Shown here in pieces: positions 1 through 9,921 of a stretch of 64,000 nucleotides of DNA. The DNA is taken from positions 310,001 through 374,000 of the forward strand of contig NZ_JAMLIW010000001.1 of assembly GCF_023953935.1 (NCBI RefSeq). The letters are read 5' to 3'. A program made the position numbers and the translations under genes. The notes beneath the pieces are model-generated. The model ran no database searches and was not told where the DNA came from. It saw only the letters and a list, made by a program, of their open reading frames with translations. This stretch comes from Thermomonas sp. GTDB taxonomy: Bacteria > Pseudomonadota > Gammaproteobacteria > Xanthomonadales > Xanthomonadaceae. Numbering within the stretch: position 1 is the first letter of the stretch; the number at the start of each line of letters is the position of its first letter.

Positions 1-1
1 C

Positions 2-1570
2 CAGTTCGGCTCGGGCCTGCGCCGGCGCGGAACGATCGACTACGGCACCGGCATCGGCGACCGCGCGGGATTCCGCGTCAACGCCGTGTACGAGGATTCG
101 GACAGCTTCCGCGACGATGCGACCCTGAAGCGCTACGGCATCAACCCGACCTTCAACGTCGACTTCGGCAGCGCCACATCGCTGCTGCTGTCCTACGAGC
201 GCTTCCACGACAAGCGCACCGCCGACCGCGGCGTTCCCTCGTACCTTGGCCGCCCGGTCGCCACCGACCCTTCGACCTTCTTCGGCAATCCCGAGCTCAG
301 CTTCAGCGAAGCCGACGTCAACGCCTTCGACGCCACCCTCCAGCACGCCTTCACCGAGCAGCTCAGCCTGCGCAACCACCTGCGCTGGGCCGATTACGAC
401 AAGCTGTACCAGAACGTGTTCCCCGGAGCGGTCAGTGCAGACGGTGCCACGGTGACACTCGGGGCCTACAGCCACGCGACCCGGCGCACCAATCTTTTCA
501 ACCAGACCGATCTGGTCTTGGAAACCCAAGCCGCCGGGATGCGCCACACCCTGCTGCTGGGCAGCGAGCTTGGGTATCAGTCGAACGACAATTTCCGGAT
601 GACCGGCTACTTCGCTCCGGGCACCAACGTGGTTCCGGTGGCTGCACCCAACGTCGATGCCGCTGTCGATTTCCGCCAGAGCGCCAGCGACGCCGACAAC
701 CACACCACCGCCAGAATCACCGCCGTCTACCTGCAGGACCAGATCGAGTTTTCACCACACTGGCAGGCCATCATCGGCCTGCGCTATGACGATTTCCGGG
801 TCGACCTGCGCAACAATCGCAACGGCCAGGTCTTCCGCAGCGCCGACCACATGCTCTCCCCGCGCGCCGGGCTGATCTTCAAGCCCAATGCCGACGTCTC
901 GATCTACGCCAGCTACAGTCGCGCCTTCCAGCCGCGCTCCGGCGACCAGTTGGCCTCGCTGACGGCCAGCAACGCCGCGTTGCGCCCCGAGAGTTTCAGC
1001 AACCGCGAGATCGGCGCCAAATGGGATATCCGCCGCGACCTGCAGGCCAGCATCGCGGTGTACCGCCTGGACCGCGGCAACGTGGCGATCGTGGATCCGA
1101 ACGACGCGACCCGCATGCTTCTGGTCGATGGCCAGAACACCCGCGGCGTCGAACTCGGCCTGGCCGGGCGCATCACCGACGCCTGGCAGGTCATGGGGGG
1201 CTATGCCTGGCAGACCGGCGAAATCACCACCACCCAATCGGCGACGATCCTCAAGGGCAACCGGTTGGCGCAGCTGCCCCGTCACTCCGCTTCACTGTGG
1301 AACCGCTACGACTTCACGCCGCGCTTCGGCGCCGGCCTGGGCATCGTTTACCGCGGTGCGCTGTACGCCAACGTCGACAATCGGGTCACTTTGCCCGCCT
1401 TCACCCGCATCGATGCAGCCCTTTACTGGAGCATCACCCAGGACATGGAAGTCCAGCTCAACGTCGAGAATCTCGGCAACGTGCGCTACTTCTCCAGTGC
1501 CCACAGCAACAACAACATCAGCCCCGGCGCCCCGCGCAGTGCGTGGGTGTCGATCAATTACAGGTATTGA
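2..1570 (+). CDS. TonB-dependent siderophore receptor, 5' end outside the window
   Basis: The frame is open from the first bases of the window, so only the C-terminal 522 or so residues of an outer-membrane beta-barrel receptor are visible; the signal peptide, TonB box and plug are missing. The barrel shows alternating aromatic and polar strands, an extracellular-loop motif ADRGVPS like that of Fiu/FhuE-type ferric-siderophore receptors, a YASYSRAFQPRSG segment and the NVENLGNVRY stretch found near the end of these receptors. It ends in an aromatic residue (NYRY), as OMP assembly requires. The role would be energy-dependent uptake of a ferric siderophore; the substrate cannot be told. A perfect hairpin follows the stop codon directly. 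Confidence 0.85.
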   Translation, partial: QFGSGLRRRGTIDYGTGIGDRAGFRVNAVYEDSDSFRDDATLKRYGINPTFNVDFGSATSLLLSYERFHDKRTADRGVPSYLGRPVATDPSTFFGNPELSFSEADVNAFDATLQHAFTEQLSLRNHLRWADYDKLYQNVFPGAVSADGATVTLGAYSHATRRTNLFNQTDLVLETQAAGMRHTLLLGSELGYQSNDNFRMTGYFAPGTNVVPVAAPNVDAAVDFRQSASDADNHTTARITAVYLQDQIEFSPHWQAIIGLRYDDFRVDLRNNRNGQVFRSADHMLSPRAGLIFKPNADVSIYASYSRAFQPRSGDQLASLTASNAALRPESFSNREIGAKWDIRRDLQASIAVYRLDRGNVAIVDPNDATRMLLVDGQNTRGVELGLAGRITDAWQVMGGYAWQTGEITTTQSATILKGNRLAQLPRHSASLWNRYDFTPRFGAGLGIVYRGALYANVDNRVTLPAFTRIDAALYWSITQDMEVQLNVENLGNVRYFSSAHSNNNISPGAPRSAWVSINYRY

Positions 1571-1597
1571 GGCAATGCTGACTTGAGCAGCATTGCC
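1571..1597 (+). terminator. Hairpin directly after the receptor stop codon
   Basis: GGCAATGCTG at 1571-1580 and CAGCATTGCC at 1588-1597 form a perfect 10-bp stem with a 7-nt loop, starting at the base after the TGA. No T-run follows, so it may be a weak terminator or a 3'-end-protecting hairpin rather than a classic intrinsic terminator. Confidence 0.5.
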
Positions 1598-1714
1598 TTG
1601 AATACCCGGCGTTGCGGCGAGGGCATCGAGGCAAACATCGAAAACAGGTGCGGCACGTCCCTGTGCCGCCGCGGCGTCGGTTCCTTCGTCGCCGCGTTGA
1701 CCCTGGGCTCGCAC

Positions 1715-2407
1715 TCAGGCGCACGCGCCGGCGCGATCCCCTCGATGGTTTCGTCCCTCCTGGATGTGCATCACCAGCGCTTCGCCGCTGGCCTCCAGCG
1801 CAAACCGACCGCGTTCAGCGTCGTTAGCGCACAGGATCGCGGTATCGCCCGGCTCGATCGCGCCCAGCCCGGAATCGTCGGCAAACCGTCCTTGCCCGGT
1901 GAGCAGGTGCACCGCCCAGGTTTCGCCCGGCGCGGCAAACAGCACCATGGTCCCGGCCAGCGGCCGCCGCCACAGGCAGGCATCGACCTGGCCGCGCTTC
2001 CACATCAGGTTGAAATCCCGACTCGGCCCGTCGATCGGCTCGCCGACCAGCCGACGCTCGCCTGGAAACCGCAGCTCGCCGTAAGGCGGCAACAGCTCGC
2101 TGACTTGGCCATCCTCGAAGTGCAGCCGCAGGCCGTTGCCCGACAGCAGCACCAGCTCGCGCTCCACGCCCGGATAGGGCGAAAACGGCGCGGCGACTTC
2201 GACCTCGGCGATCGACAGCCGCCAGCGCCAGTCACCGGCGGCCGGCTCGCAGAGGATTTCCGAAGTCCTGCCGGCGCCGTTTTTCCACGGCATCCTGCGA
2301 TAGTCCCCGGAGCGGAGGATCCGCGATGCCGGGCGCGCAGAAGACCCCTGCTCCGCCATGGCCCGCATATCCTCCATCCTCGGCTTGACGGCCGCCGGCG
2401 CGTTCAT
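1715..2407 (-). CDS. hutD: HutD/Ves family protein
   Basis: The 230-residue product carries the HutD/Ves signature MPWKNGAGRTSEI at residues 39-51 and the two-cupin-like pattern of this family, including the FNLMWKRG segment in the middle. In other bacteria HutD sits in histidine-utilisation operons and has been proposed to limit their expression; Ves is linked to cold response in E. coli. No other hut gene lies nearby, so the function here is open. The start overlaps the stop of the comEA-like gene by ATGA at 2404-2407, suggesting translational coupling. About 25 residues precede the usual family start, so internal methionines at residues 11, 14 or 17 are alternatives. Confidence 0.8.
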   Translation of the reverse strand: MNAPAAVKPRMEDMRAMAEQGSSARPASRILRSGDYRRMPWKNGAGRTSEILCEPAAGDWRWRLSIAEVEVAAPFSPYPGVERELVLLSGNGLRLHFEDGQVSELLPPYGELRFPGERRLVGEPIDGPSRDFNLMWKRGQVDACLWRRPLAGTMVLFAAPGETWAVHLLTGQGRFADDSGLGAIEPGDTAILCANDAERGRFALEASGEALVMHIQEGRNHRGDRAGACA

Positions 2408-2745
2408 CGCCGCGCCACCGACTGCGGCGTACGCACGGGGGCAGTGCGACCCGCAGGCTGCACGGCCGGGCGCGCCGTGCCGATCACGATCCGGTCACGG
2501 TTGCGCTCGACGGTCTTCAGGCCGACGCCCTTGACCATGGCGAGCTGTTCGGGGCTGCGGAACGCGCCGTTGGCGCGGCGGTAATCGACGATGGCCTGCG
2601 CCTTGGCCGGCCCGATATTGACCAGCACGCGATCCAGGGTGGCGGCATCGGCGGTGTTGATGTTGACCGTCTCGCCGGCGATCGCGCTGCCGAACAGGGC
2701 GAACAGCAGGACGATCGAAGACAGCAGGGTGGACAGGGTTTTCAT
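2404..2745 (-). CDS. ComEA-like secreted helix-hairpin-helix DNA-binding protein
   Basis: This is a 113-residue protein with a cleavable signal peptide (hydrophobic core at residues 5-20, AIAGE cleavage site) followed by a double helix-hairpin-helix module: VNINTADAATL, then VLVNIGPAKAQAIVDYR and MVKGVGLKTVERN. This is the short ComEA type found in many Gram-negatives, a periplasmic DNA-binding protein that helps pull transforming DNA through the outer membrane. An AAGGAG Shine-Dalgarno lies 7 bases before the ATG. The basic, low-complexity tail (residues 90-113) is unusual. The gene is upstream of hutD with a 4-base overlap. No other competence genes are visible nearby. Confidence 0.85.
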   Translation of the reverse strand: MKTLSTLLSSIVLLFALFGSAIAGETVNINTADAATLDRVLVNIGPAKAQAIVDYRRANGAFRSPEQLAMVKGVGLKTVERNRDRIVIGTARPAVQPAGRTAPVRTPQSVARR

Positions 2746-2851
2746 GGCGTTGCTCCTTGCGGTGGGTGGCTACCGATTCGCGTCTTGCGGCCGGTGCGTG
2801 CAGATTGCCCATCGCGATGGAAGCAGGGTATCGGGAAGCTTCCCAAAGGGA

Positions 2852-2892
2852 ATCAGACTTTCCCCCCGACAATGGGTAGGAAAAGTCTGATG
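2852..2892. promoter_or_regulatory. Palindromic regulatory-site candidate between comEA-like and M20 genes
   Basis: ATCAGACTTTCC at 2852-2863 is matched in inverted orientation by GGAAAAGTCTGAT at 2879-2891 (one extra A). The right half extends to GGGTAGGAAAAGTCTGAT, which recurs with two changes at 51208-51226 in front of the response-regulator gene. It lies about 107 bp upstream of the comEA-like start and 78 bp upstream of the M20 start, so it could serve either gene. The binding protein is unknown. Confidence 0.4.
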
Positions 2893-2968
2893 TGCCCTTG
2901 CTCGGCCAGGAACGCGGCCACGGCGCCGCGCTACAATGGCCAATTGAAGCAATGTCTGAAGGGACGCC

Positions 2969-4417
2969 ATGCACAACAGCCGATTCGACGCCGTCCAAGC
3001 CCGTGACTTCATCGCGGCGAAGTGGGACCAGGAAATCGTCCCGACCCTGGTCGACTACATCCGCATCCCGAACAAGTCACCGATGTTCGACATCGATTGG
3101 GGGGCCAATGGCCACATGCAGCGCGCGGTGGCCCTGTTCGAAGGCTGGGCGCGCGCCCAACCCATCGCGGGCATGCAGCTTGAAGTCGTCCAGCTGGCGG
3201 GGCGCACGCCGCTGATCTGCATCGAAATTCCGGCGTTCGGCGGCGGCAGCGGCGATGACTGCGTGTTGCTCTACGGCCACCTCGACAAGCAGCCGGAGAT
3301 GACAGGCTGGGATGAAGGCAAGGGCCCGTGGACGCCGGTCATGGAAGGCGATCGCCTGTACGGGCGCGGCGGTGCCGACGATGGCTACGCGATCTTCGGC
3401 GCGCTGACCGCGATCATGGCGCTGCAAGCCCAGGGCACGCCGCACGCGCGCTGCGTGGTGCTGATCGAAGCCTGCGAAGAGTCCGGCAGCTACGACCTGC
3501 CGGCCTACGTCGATCACCTGTCCGCCCGCATCGGCAAGACTTCGCTGGTGGTCTGCCTGGATTCGGGCTGCGGCAATTACGAGCAGCTGTGGTGCACGAC
3601 CTCGCTGCGCGGCATGGCCGGCGGCAACCTCACCGTCGAAGTGCTGTCGGAAGGCGTGCATTCCGGCGATGCCTCCGGGATCGTCCCGTCCAGTTTCCGG
3701 ATCCTGCGCGAGCTGCTCGCCCGCATCGAGGACGCCGGCAGCGGCAAGATCCTGATCGACGCCATGCACGTCGAAATTCCCGCCGATCGCCACGCGCAGG
3801 CCAAGCGCATGGCTGAAGCGCTGGGTGACGAGGTGTTCAGCAAATTCCCGTTTTTGCCCGGCATGACCCCGATGGGTACGGACCGCACCGAACTCGTGCT
3901 CAACCGCACCTGGCGGCCGGCGCTGTCGATCACCGGCGCCGACGGCCTGCCGCCGCTGGCCTCGGCCGGCAACGTGCTGCGCCCTTCGACTTCGCTCAAG
4001 CTCAGTCTGCGGCTGCCGCCGACGCTGGACGGCAAGCGCGGCGGCGAGTTGCTGCAGGAGGCCCTGCTGAAGGATGCGCCCTACGGTGCGCGCATCAGCC
4101 TGCATCTGGAAAAGGCCAGCACCGGCTGGAACGCTCCGACCATGGCGCCCTGGCTGGAAAATGCGATCGAGCAGTCGAGTCAGGATTTCTTCGGCAAGCC
4201 GGCGATGTACATGGGCGAAGGCGGCACGATTCCGTTCATGGGCATGCTCGGCGAGAAGTACCCGGAGGCGCAGTTCATGATCACCGGCGTACTCGGCCCG
4301 CATTCCAATGCCCACGGCCCGAACGAGTTCCTGCACATCCCGATGGGCAAGGCCGTGACGGGCTGCGTGGCGCGGGTGGTGGCGGAGCACGCGCAGCGGG
4401 GAGTGGCAGGGGGCTGA
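2969..4417 (+). CDS. M20 family metallo-dipeptidase
   Basis: The 482-residue product is an M20A/M20F-type zinc peptidase. The usual ligands are visible: H104 in LLYGHLDKQ, D137 in GRGGADDGYA, the catalytic glutamate and its neighbour in EACEESGS (about 170), D in VVCLDSG (about 199) and H in the GPHSNAHGPNEF segment near the C-terminus. The lid domain lies at about residues 205-380. It probably hydrolyses dipeptides in the cytoplasm; there is no signal peptide. A purine-rich GAAGGGA lies 5 bases upstream of the ATG. It stands alone, between the comEA-like gene (divergent) and the helicase. Confidence 0.85.
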   Translation: MHNSRFDAVQARDFIAAKWDQEIVPTLVDYIRIPNKSPMFDIDWGANGHMQRAVALFEGWARAQPIAGMQLEVVQLAGRTPLICIEIPAFGGGSGDDCVLLYGHLDKQPEMTGWDEGKGPWTPVMEGDRLYGRGGADDGYAIFGALTAIMALQAQGTPHARCVVLIEACEESGSYDLPAYVDHLSARIGKTSLVVCLDSGCGNYEQLWCTTSLRGMAGGNLTVEVLSEGVHSGDASGIVPSSFRILRELLARIEDAGSGKILIDAMHVEIPADRHAQAKRMAEALGDEVFSKFPFLPGMTPMGTDRTELVLNRTWRPALSITGADGLPPLASAGNVLRPSTSLKLSLRLPPTLDGKRGGELLQEALLKDAPYGARISLHLEKASTGWNAPTMAPWLENAIEQSSQDFFGKPAMYMGEGGTIPFMGMLGEKYPEAQFMITGVLGPHSNAHGPNEFLHIPMGKAVTGCVARVVAEHAQRGVAGG

Positions 4418-4460
4418 GGTCACAGCCTGGCCTAGCATCGCCCGAATTTCATGGTCGATT

Positions 4461-4562
4461 GAAGCAGGTTCGGGTGCCCTAGGACGCGAATGTCCTCCGG
4501 CGCCGGCCCGTGGCCGACGCCTCCCCCCTTGATTTTGCGTCCTAGGACACCCGAACCTGCTT
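4461..4562 (-). repeat. Two-storey hairpin element, copy 1 (motif on minus strand)
   Basis: An outer stem of 26 bp (4462-4487 with 4537-4562) has a single non-Watson-Crick position, C4477/A4547, which is a G-U wobble on the minus strand. Inside it, a second stem pairs 4499-4508 with 4512-4521 around a 3-nt loop. Read on the minus strand, the unpaired core is AAAATCAAGGGGGGA before the inner hairpin and GGAGGACATTC after it. The outer stem contains CCTAGG. The element lies in the gene-free tract 4418-4903 with copy 2 in opposite orientation 40 bp away. Confidence 0.75.
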
Positions 4563-4602
4563 TCCTGATTGCAAGTCACACATCGGTCACGACAAGCCGA
4601 CG

Positions 4603-4700
4603 GCCGTGACCCGTGGATCTTCGGGGCAAAATCAAGGAGGAGGCATTCGTCGAAGACGGATGCCGGGGGACATTTGCCCCGAAGATCCGCGGGTCGCGGC
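4603..4700 (+). repeat. Two-storey hairpin element, copy 2 (motif on plus strand)
   Basis: A 28-bp outer stem pairs 4603-4630 with 4673-4700; its only non-Watson-Crick positions, T4607-G4696 and T4614-G4689, are wobble pairs on the plus strand. An inner 10-bp stem pairs 4642-4651 with 4655-4664, loop GAA, again with one T-G pair. The core on either side of the inner hairpin is ATCAAGGAGGA and GGGGGACAT. The arms share no sequence with copy 1, yet the core is nearly identical. The remainder of 4418-4903 holds no gene; a CATCCGCGTCAAAAAGC segment near 4798 resembles one at 33205-33220. Confidence 0.75.
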
Positions 4701-4903
4701 AGGCTCGAAGATCCAGCAGGCGGAATTTCAATTCGTCGAGACCCACCAAGGCACCTGAAGATGGGTGCCGGTATTGCGGTTCCAGTTTCTGTGTATCCAT
4801 CCGCGTCAAAAAGCACTTTCCTGACCGCGGGTCACGAACCGCCCATCGCAACCCGCGTAGAATGAACCCCCGTTTGACTTCGGCGACAACGCCCGCAGGC
4901 CTC

Positions 4904-6739
<1,836 letters not shown>

Positions 6740-6916
6740 CCTTGGGTTTTCCGGCCCCGGTCAAACCGGACAGCCGCGGGCGAAACCTGTCCCGCTTGAT
6801 ACTGCGTGAGGCAGTTCCAGGCGCGACGAACCGGCCATTTTCCGCGGATGACCGGCCGCTCCGGCCAGCCAATCCTTCCGCGTTGACCGGCGTCGAAAAC
6901 TTTCAATCCAGCCTGT

Positions 6917-7069
6917 TCAAAACGGCCATGGCCAGTCCATCAGCGGCGCCAGAAACCAGTAGGCCCCCACCAGCGCCACGCCCCAGAACGCCAGCTTGAG
7001 CAGCGCGTCCACCACCTTGATCGCAAGCCAGACGCCGACCACCAGCAGGATGATCGCGGCCAGGCTCAC
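6917..7069 (-). CDS. Small membrane protein
   Basis: This 50-residue ORF with a GTG start at 7069 is almost entirely hydrophobic: two closely spaced membrane segments (about residues 2-19 and 22-41) and a tryptophan/proline-rich end (MDWPWPF). Short proteins of this build are common in Xanthomonadaceae, but no function is known to me. It sits downstream of the wecA-like gene on the same strand, 91 bp from its stop codon, and converges on the helicase. A longer reading from 7114 would add 15 polar residues. Confidence 0.5.
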   Translation of the reverse strand: MSLAAIILLVVGVWLAIKVVDALLKLAFWGVALVGAYWFLAPLMDWPWPF

Positions 7070-7160
7070 GCGGTCGCTGCCATCGGATTGAACCGGAACG
7101 CCTCTCCGCAACACCGTCGTTTGCGCACTGGGCGCGATCGCACCATCGCCACCGGCAATC

Positions 7161-8303
7161 TCACGCGGAGCGATCCGGATGTTCGTGCACCGGCGTCGCC
7201 TGCTGCGGCACGTCGATCACGGCCGTACTGTCCACCGGGCGGGCACGCCGCAGCCGGGCAAACAATGCCACTGCTCGCTCCCGCTTGCAGGTCAACGCGT
7301 ACCAGCCCACGCACAGCAGGACGAACAGCACGAGCAGCACCGGATGGGGAACGTCCATCCGCATTGCCTGCCCCACCAGCAGTCCGCACAGCAGACTGAA
7401 CCAGGTCAAGTGCAAGGCGGCGCGGGTCGGCCCGAAGCCGGCGTCCTGGAGGATGTGGTGGATGTGGGTGCGATCGGCAAAGAAAGGCGAACGCCCTTGC
7501 CGCATCCGCCGCACGCTGACCACCAGACAGTCCATCACCGGAATCGGCAGCAGCCACAGCGCCAGCACCGGATTCACCGGATGCCCCGGGTTCTGGGTCA
7601 AGCGGAAACTGACCCAGGCGATGACCAGGCCCAGCAGGGCGCTGCCGGCGTTGCCGAGGAAAGCGCTGGCACGCGGCCGCCACGGCAGGCGCAGGTTCCA
7701 GACCAGGAATCCGGCCAGGCCACCGGCCAGCACCGAGACACGCATGGCCAACTCGCCGTTGCCGGCGTACAGCGATGCCGCCATCAGCATCACCAGCGCC
7801 GCCAAGCCCAGCAGGCCAGCCTGCCCGTCGGCACCGTCGATCATGTTCATCGCATTGATGATGCCCACCGTGGCGAACACCGTGAACGGCACCGACAGCC
7901 AGCCCAGCGAGAATGTCGACAGGCCGAACACCGGGCCGATCTGCTCCACCCGCACTTCGCCCCAGTAGATGATGATCAGCGCCGCAGTGATCTGCGCCAG
8001 GATGCGCCAGTACCAGCGCACATCGTGGATATCGTCCCACAGCCCCACCGCGACCAGCAGCAGCGCCGCCACGCTGAACGCCTGCAGGCCGTCGCTGACG
8101 TTCTGGAACAGGGAAAAGGCGATCAGGCAGCCGATGAAGATGGCGATGCCACCGGTGACGGGCGTCGGCGCGGCGTGGTCCTTGCGCCCCTGCGGATGGT
8201 CCAGCAGGTCCAGCCGGTGGGCCACTGGCCGCAGCAGGCACATCGCTCCCGCCGTGAGCAGGAAGGCCAGAACCGCCGCCGTCGGGTCAAATCTTGCCAG
8301 CAC
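7161..8303 (-). CDS. wecA: Polyprenyl-phosphate N-acetylhexosamine-1-phosphate transferase, WecA-like
   Basis: This 380-residue polytopic membrane protein belongs to glycosyltransferase family 4 (MraY/WecA). Family marks are LDHPQGRKDHAAPTPVTGG near the N-terminus, GLWDDIHDVRW, the NAMNMIDGADGQAG Mg-binding loop, AFLGNAGSALLG, and HIHHILQDAG, the His motif that distinguishes WecA from MraY. About ten hydrophobic segments are present, then a cytoplasmic tail of about 40 residues. It would transfer GlcNAc-1-P (or a related sugar phosphate) from UDP-sugar to undecaprenyl phosphate and so start an O-antigen or capsule chain. It begins with GTG at 8303 (GTG CTG GCA). No other polysaccharide genes lie beside it. 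Confidence 0.8.
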   Translation of the reverse strand: MLARFDPTAAVLAFLLTAGAMCLLRPVAHRLDLLDHPQGRKDHAAPTPVTGGIAIFIGCLIAFSLFQNVSDGLQAFSVAALLLVAVGLWDDIHDVRWYWRILAQITAALIIIYWGEVRVEQIGPVFGLSTFSLGWLSVPFTVFATVGIINAMNMIDGADGQAGLLGLAALVMLMAASLYAGNGELAMRVSVLAGGLAGFLVWNLRLPWRPRASAFLGNAGSALLGLVIAWVSFRLTQNPGHPVNPVLALWLLPIPVMDCLVVSVRRMRQGRSPFFADRTHIHHILQDAGFGPTRAALHLTWFSLLCGLLVGQAMRMDVPHPVLLVLFVLLCVGWYALTCKRERAVALFARLRRARPVDSTAVIDVPQQATPVHEHPDRSA

Positions 8304-8385
8304 GCAACGTCCCCGTTACCACAACGCTCTCCAACTACCTGGCAAGTTTAATCCAGCCGGGCGCGACCGATCAGGAATTGTGCCC

Positions 8386-9774
8386 TCACGCCGCATCGAA
8401 CACCTTGCCCGGATTCATGATCCCGTTCGGGTCGAACGCGGCCTTGATCCCGCGCATTGCCGCGATTTCCACCGCACTGCGGGTGCACCACAGGTAGGGC
8501 TTCTTGACCAGGCCGATGCCGTGCTCGGCGGAAATGCTGCCGCCGTGGCGTTGCAGACTGTCGGCCAGCAGCCGGGTGACACGCTCGCAGTCGGCCACGA
8601 ATGCCTCCAGCGCCAACGCGTCCGGCTTGAGGATGTTGATGTGCAGGTTGCCGTCGCCGATATGGCCGAACCAGACCACTTCGAACTGCGGATATTCGTG
8701 CCCCAGCAGCGCCTGCGTTTCGGCGAGGAAGGCCGGCATCGCCGAGAGCCGCACCGAGATGTCGTTCTTGTAGGGTAGGTACTTCGCAAGGCTTTCGGTG
8801 ATGCCCTCGCGCAGCCGCCACAGCTGCGCCGCCTGCGCGTCGCTGGCGCTGAGCACGCCATCGCTGGCCAGCCCGTCGCTGAGGCATTGTTCGAACGCCG
8901 CCAGTGCCGCCGCTTCGCTGGCCGGGTCGCTGGCGAACTCGGTGACGACATAGAACGGATGTTGCTGCGCGAACGGGACCTGCGCGCCGTGCGCCAGCAC
9001 GTGCTTGAGCGCCACCTCGGTGAAGAACTCGAACGCCTGCAACGCAAGGCGCGCCTGAAACACCGCAAAGACCTGCATCAATGCCTCGAAGGATGGCAGC
9101 GCCAGCAGCATCACCTTGGTCGGCGGCGGCGGCTCGGTCAACCACAGACTGGCCTCGACGATGATGCCCAGCGTACCTTCCGATGCGATCGCCAGATGCC
9201 GCAGGTCGTAGCCGCTGGAATCCTTGACCAGCCCCCGGCCCAGGTCCAGCAACGCGCCGCTGCCGGTCACCAGTTTCAGCCCGGCGATCCATTGCCGGGT
9301 GTTGCCGTAGCGCAGCACGCGGATGCCGCCGGCGTTGGTGGCGATGTTGCCGCCGATGCTGCACGACCCGCGCGCGGCAAAATCCACCGGGTATTGCAGA
9401 CCGTGCTGTTGCGCCGCCTCATGGACACGCTGCAAGGGCACGCCGGCCTGCACGGTCAGGCAACGATCGATCGGGTCGAAATCCAGCACCCGGTTCATCC
9501 GCGCGGTGCTCACCACCAGCTCGCCGTGCGCGGCCACGGCCCCGCCCGACAGTCCGGTGCGGCCACCGGACGGCACGACCGCCACCCCCGCCGCATTGGC
9601 CCAGCGCACGATCGCCTGGACCTCGTCCACGCTGCCCGGCAGCGCGATCGCCAGCGGCGCCGGCGTCCAGCGCCGGGTCCAGTCGCGGCCGTAGTGCTCC
9701 CGATCGGCCGCATCGGTCAGCAGCCGCAACCCGGGCAGTTCGGCCTGCAGCGACAGGAGGCGGTGATCGGTCAT
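8386..9774 (-). CDS. FAD-linked oxidase, probable D-2-hydroxyglutarate dehydrogenase
   Basis: The 462-residue protein has an N-terminal PCMH-type FAD-binding domain (VVPSGGRTGLSGGAV, SIGGNIATNAGG, SEGTLGIIVEASLWL) and a C-terminal FAD-oxidase domain with the metal/substrate motif FGHIGDGNLHIN and SAEHGIGLVKK. This is the GlcD/D-LDH/D2HGDH family. Divergent placement next to serA favours D-2-hydroxyglutarate dehydrogenase, because SerA reduces 2-oxoglutarate to D-2-hydroxyglutarate as a side reaction and the dehydrogenase regenerates it; this coupling is established in Pseudomonas. Specificity here is inferred from context. The start at 9774 removes a 51-residue unlikely extension. Confidence 0.8.
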   Translation of the reverse strand: MTDHRLLSLQAELPGLRLLTDAADREHYGRDWTRRWTPAPLAIALPGSVDEVQAIVRWANAAGVAVVPSGGRTGLSGGAVAAHGELVVSTARMNRVLDFDPIDRCLTVQAGVPLQRVHEAAQQHGLQYPVDFAARGSCSIGGNIATNAGGIRVLRYGNTRQWIAGLKLVTGSGALLDLGRGLVKDSSGYDLRHLAIASEGTLGIIVEASLWLTEPPPPTKVMLLALPSFEALMQVFAVFQARLALQAFEFFTEVALKHVLAHGAQVPFAQQHPFYVVTEFASDPASEAAALAAFEQCLSDGLASDGVLSASDAQAAQLWRLREGITESLAKYLPYKNDISVRLSAMPAFLAETQALLGHEYPQFEVVWFGHIGDGNLHINILKPDALALEAFVADCERVTRLLADSLQRHGGSISAEHGIGLVKKPYLWCTRSAVEIAAMRGIKAAFDPNGIMNPGKVFDAA

Positions 9775-9894
9775 GGCGGCGGCTCGGAAACGAAAGGCGA
9801 CGGCCCGGCCATCGAAGCGGACTTCACGACCTCGGCGGCATGGGCCGGATGCAAAATAGCATGACGCAGCGCAACAAAACGCCGCGGTTCTGGC

Positions 9895-9900
9895 TATAGT
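9895..9900 (+). promoter_or_regulatory. Candidate -10 box of serA
   Basis: TATAGT lies 22 bases before the first possible serA ATG, giving a leader of about 15 nt. No good -35 hexamer is seen at the right distance. Confidence 0.35.
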
Positions 9901-9921
9901 CGCCCTTCCAATCCTCCGCGG

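Noticed and set aside
1583-2584. 333-codon plus-strand frame over hutD
   Set aside because: Antisense to hutD and the comEA-like gene, and it begins inside the hairpin after the receptor; no recognisable domain.
2-4417. Genomic island at the hutD/comEA region
   Set aside because: Base composition and codon use look like the rest of the window and there is no integrase, tRNA or direct-repeat boundary.
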